Notes under the pieces: model-generated | Told to the model about the DNA's origin: nothing | Databases searched by the model: none | What the model saw: only the letters and a program-made list of their open reading frames with translations | Shown here: piece by piece, positions 61,554 through 64,000 of the stretch | How positions within the stretch are numbered: the stretch's first letter is position 1 | Layout of the letters: each line of letters opens with the position of its first letter | Made by a program: the position numbers and the translations under genes | DNA from: Burkholderiales bacterium | GTDB taxonomy: Bacteria > Pseudomonadota > Gammaproteobacteria > Burkholderiales > Burkholderiaceae_C | Assembly (NCBI GenBank): GCA_016702555.1 | Contig: JADJDV010000005.1 | Location: 310,001-374,000 of the forward strand | Direction: 5' to 3' | Length of the DNA stretch: 64,000 nucleotides

Positions 61554-63950
61554 TCATTCCACGACGGTCAGCTTGGCCACCGCCAGCGCCAGCCACTTGA
61601 CGCCGTGGCGCGCAAAGCTGACCTGCGCGCGCGCATCGTCGCCGGCGCCTTCCACCGCCAGCACCTTGCCTTCGCCGAACTTGTTGTGAAACACCGGCTG
61701 CCCCGCCGCGATGCCGTGCGAGGGCGCGGCCTTGCGCGGGGGCAGCGGCGCGGTGGCCACGGAATCCGCATAGATCGCCCTGTTGCCCCAGGCGGGACGT
61801 GCGCCACCAGATCCTGAAAACGACGCAGGTATGTCGGCAAAACCGCTGCGCCGGGGCGTGATCCACTTCAGCGCCTCTTCCGGCAGCTCTTCCAGAAAGC
61901 GGCTGCGGATGTGGTAGCGCGTCTGCCCATGCAGCATGCGCGTCTGCGCGTGGCTCAGGTACAGGCGCTTGCGCGCACGCGTGATGGCCACATACATCAG
62001 GCGGCGCTCTTCCTCCAGCCCGTCCATGTCGCTCATCGAGTTTTCGTGCGGAAACAGACCCTCTTCCAGTCCGGTGATGAAGACGGCGTCGAACTCCAGC
62101 CCCTTGCTGGCGTGCACCGTCATCAGCTGCACCGCGTCCTGGCCAGCCTGTGCCTGGTTGTCGCCGGCTTCGAGCGCGGCGTGGGTCAAAAAGGCGGCCA
62201 GCGGGCTCAGCGTTTCGCCGGTGTCGGTATCGACCAGCGGCGGCGGCGCGGGCAGGGGTTCATTCAAACGCGGCGCGTCAGAATCGATCCCCTGGCTCAC
62301 CGGGCTTTGCGTCAGCTCGGCCGTTTCGTCCACCGGCAGCGCCACCGCGTCGCGGCCAAAGCCCTCTTGCGTGACAAAGCTCTCAGCGGCGCTGGCCAGC
62401 TCTTCCAGGTTCTCGATGCGGTCGGCGCCGTCGCGGTCGGCGCGGTAATGCTCGATCAGGCCACTGGCGTCCAGCATCTGCTCGATGATCTCGCGCAGCG
62501 TGCAGCCGGCGGTCTGCTCGCGCAGCACGTCGATCCTGGCGACGAAGGCGCTGATGTTGGCACCCGCGCGGCCCGGCAGGCTGCCGACGGCATCGACCAG
62601 CGAGGTGCCGGCGGCGCGCGCCGCGTCCTGCAGGTGCTCGATGCTGCGCGCGCCGATGCCGCGCGGCGGGAAGTTGACCACGCGCAGGAAGCTGGTGTCG
62701 TCGCGCGGGTTCTCCAGCAGGCGCAGGTAGGCCAGCGCGTGCTTCACTTCGGCCCGCTCGAAAAAACGCAGGCCGCCATACACGCGGTACGGCACGCCGG
62801 CGTTGAACAGCTGCGTCTCGATCACCCGGCTTTGCGCGTTGCTGCGGTAGAGCACGGCGATTTCCTTGCGCTCGTAGTCTTCGCTCTTGACCAGCTGGCG
62901 CAGCTCGTCCACCACCCATTCGGCCTCGGCAAAGTCGCTGGGGGCCTCGACCACGCGCACCGGCTCGCCGGCGCCTTGGGTAGTGCGCAGGTTCTTGCCC
63001 AGGCGCCGCTTGTTGTGGCTGATCAGCTCGTTGGCCGAATCGAGGATGTTGCTGTGGCTGCGGTAGTTCTGCTCCAGCTTGATCTGGTGCTGCACGCCAA
63101 ACTCGCGCACGAAGTCGGCCATGTTGCCCACGCGCGCGCCGCGAAAGGCGTAGATGCTCTGGTCATCATCGCCCACGGCCAGGATGGCGCTGTGGCTGTC
63201 CTCGCCCGGCAGGCCGGCGATCATCTTGATCCACGCGTACTGCAGGCGGTTGGTGTCCTGGAACTCGTCGATCAGGATGTGGCGAAAGCGGCGGCGGTAA
63301 TGCTCGCGCACGGCATCGTGGCCCTGCAGCAGCTCGTAGCTGCGCAGCATCAGCTCGCCAAAGTCGACCACGCCTTCGCGCTGGCATTGGTCTTCGTACA
63401 GCTGATAAATCTCGACCTTCTTGCGGCTCTCCGCATCGCGCACTTCCACGTCGGCCGGGCGCAGGCCGTCTTCCTTGCAGCCGCTGATGAACCACTGCAA
63501 CTGCCTGGGCGGAAAGCGCTCTTCATCGACCTGGAACTGTTTGCACAGGCGCTTGATGGCCGAGAGCTGGTCTTGCGTATCCAGAATCTGAAACGCCTGC
63601 GGCAAATTGGCCAGCTTGTAATGCGCGCGCAAAAAACGGTTGCACAGGCCGTGGAAGGTGCCAATCCACATGCCGCGCACGTTCAGCGGCAGCATGGCCG
63701 TCAGCCGCGCCACCATTTCCTTGGCCGCCTTGTTGGTGAAGGTGACCGCCAGCACGCCGCCGGGCGACACCTGCCCCGTCTGCAGCAGCCAGGCGATGCG
63801 CGTGGTCAGCACACGCGTCTTGCCCGATCCGGCACCGGCCAGGATCAGCGCGTGTTCGGGTGGCAGGGTGACGGCGGCGCGTTGTTCGGGGTTGAGGCCG
63901 GCCAGAATGGGCAGCTCGGCGCTGGCCGGCGCATCGGAGAGAAAAGGCAT
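61554..63950 (-). CDS. uvrD: ATP-dependent DNA helicase, UvrD/PcrA type
   Basis: UvrD is a 3'-5' superfamily 1 helicase for nucleotide excision and mismatch repair. The 798-residue product has Walker A LAGAGSGKTRVLT, motif Ia FTNKAAKEM, motif II ILIDEFQDTNRLQY, motif III VGDDDQSIYAFRGA, motif IV QNYRS, motif V TVHASKGLEFD and motif VI YVAITRARKRL. The C-terminal tail ends in a Tudor-like module (GQPVFHNKFGEGKVLAVEG). I start it at the ATG at 63950 (MPFLSDAP); a longer frame reaches the window edge but shows no domain. Confidence 0.95.
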   Translation of the reverse strand: MPFLSDAPASAELPILAGLNPEQRAAVTLPPEHALILAGAGSGKTRVLTTRIAWLLQTGQVSPGGVLAVTFTNKAAKEMVARLTAMLPLNVRGMWIGTFHGLCNRFLRAHYKLANLPQAFQILDTQDQLSAIKRLCKQFQVDEERFPPRQLQWFISGCKEDGLRPADVEVRDAESRKKVEIYQLYEDQCQREGVVDFGELMLRSYELLQGHDAVREHYRRRFRHILIDEFQDTNRLQYAWIKMIAGLPGEDSHSAILAVGDDDQSIYAFRGARVGNMADFVREFGVQHQIKLEQNYRSHSNILDSANELISHNKRRLGKNLRTTQGAGEPVRVVEAPSDFAEAEWVVDELRQLVKSEDYERKEIAVLYRSNAQSRVIETQLFNAGVPYRVYGGLRFFERAEVKHALAYLRLLENPRDDTSFLRVVNFPPRGIGARSIEHLQDAARAAGTSLVDAVGSLPGRAGANISAFVARIDVLREQTAGCTLREIIEQMLDASGLIEHYRADRDGADRIENLEELASAAESFVTQEGFGRDAVALPVDETAELTQSPVSQGIDSDAPRLNEPLPAPPPLVDTDTGETLSPLAAFLTHAALEAGDNQAQAGQDAVQLMTVHASKGLEFDAVFITGLEEGLFPHENSMSDMDGLEEERRLMYVAITRARKRLYLSHAQTRMLHGQTRYHIRSRFLEELPEEALKWITPRRSGFADIPASFSGSGGARPAWGNRAIYADSVATAPLPPRKAAPSHGIAAGQPVFHNKFGEGKVLAVEGAGDDARAQVSFARHGVKWLALAVAKLTVVE

Positions 63951-64000
63951 CCGGGCATTGTAGGAAGCGCATCGCCGCAGACGCTGCCAGCACAAGCACG

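Overview
The window is about 64 kb of GC-rich bacterial chromosome. Gene content and order are those of Burkholderiales (Betaproteobacteria), most like Comamonadaceae: plsX-fabH-fabD-fabG-acpP-fabF followed by rpoE-rseA-mucB-mucD, then lepA-lepB-DUF4845-rnc-era-recO-pdxJ-acpS-nagZ. Genus cannot be fixed from the sequence alone. Most of the window is housekeeping DNA with very tight gene packing and many 4-base ATGA or GTGA stop/start overlaps.

Layout. 1-2441: a frameshifted ParE-type toxin relic, accD, yggT and a Lon-substrate-binding-domain gene. 2452-7248: a five-gene glycan cassette on the minus strand (flippase, methyltransferase, GT2 glycosyltransferase, DegT-type aminotransferase, sugar-phosphate transferase). 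7368-11163: lysS, an acyl-CoA synthetase and a small membrane protein. 11215-30717: a nearly continuous minus-strand block holding cell-wall recycling (nagZ), PLP synthesis (pdxJ), RNA and ribosome maturation (rnc, era, lepA), signal peptidase, the sigma-E envelope-stress module, fatty-acid synthesis, rpmF and yceD. 30744-38719: maf and an RsmI-like methyltransferase, then an S49 peptidase, a Rieske protein, a HAD phosphatase and rluC, divergent from rne, which has a long leader. 39222-41546: ahpC and ahpF with an OxyR-like operator. 41691-44610: an AT-rich accessory island with a Kiwa anti-phage pair (kwaA, kwaB) and an unknown gene flanked by short repeats. 44761-63950: HMG-CoA-lyase-like gene, hemC-hemD-hemX-hemY, a Crp/Fnr regulator, a LytTR two-component pair, argH, polA, thrB, a decayed LysR regulator, a rhodanese pair and uvrD.

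How the genes work together. The fab/acp genes make acyl chains used by PlsX for phospholipid, with AcpS activating AcpP. RpoE, RseA, MucB and MucD sense and relieve periplasmic protein damage. AhpC and AhpF form a complete NADH- or NADPH-driven peroxide-reducing pair. HemC and HemD carry out consecutive steps towards uroporphyrinogen III. KwaA and KwaB form a compact, translationally coupled defence operon.

Three protein-coding genes carry a single small indel: the parE relic, fabG and the LytS/AlgZ-type kinase. Because fabG is normally essential and the indels lie in GC-rich runs, sequencing or consensus error is a serious possibility for at least fabG and the kinase. The most interesting region is the AT-rich island at about 41.6-44.7 kb. 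Other notable items are a 238-bp element with 20-bp inverted ends at 38808-39045, the mucD-lepA intergenic region, and the rne leader of about 600 bases.
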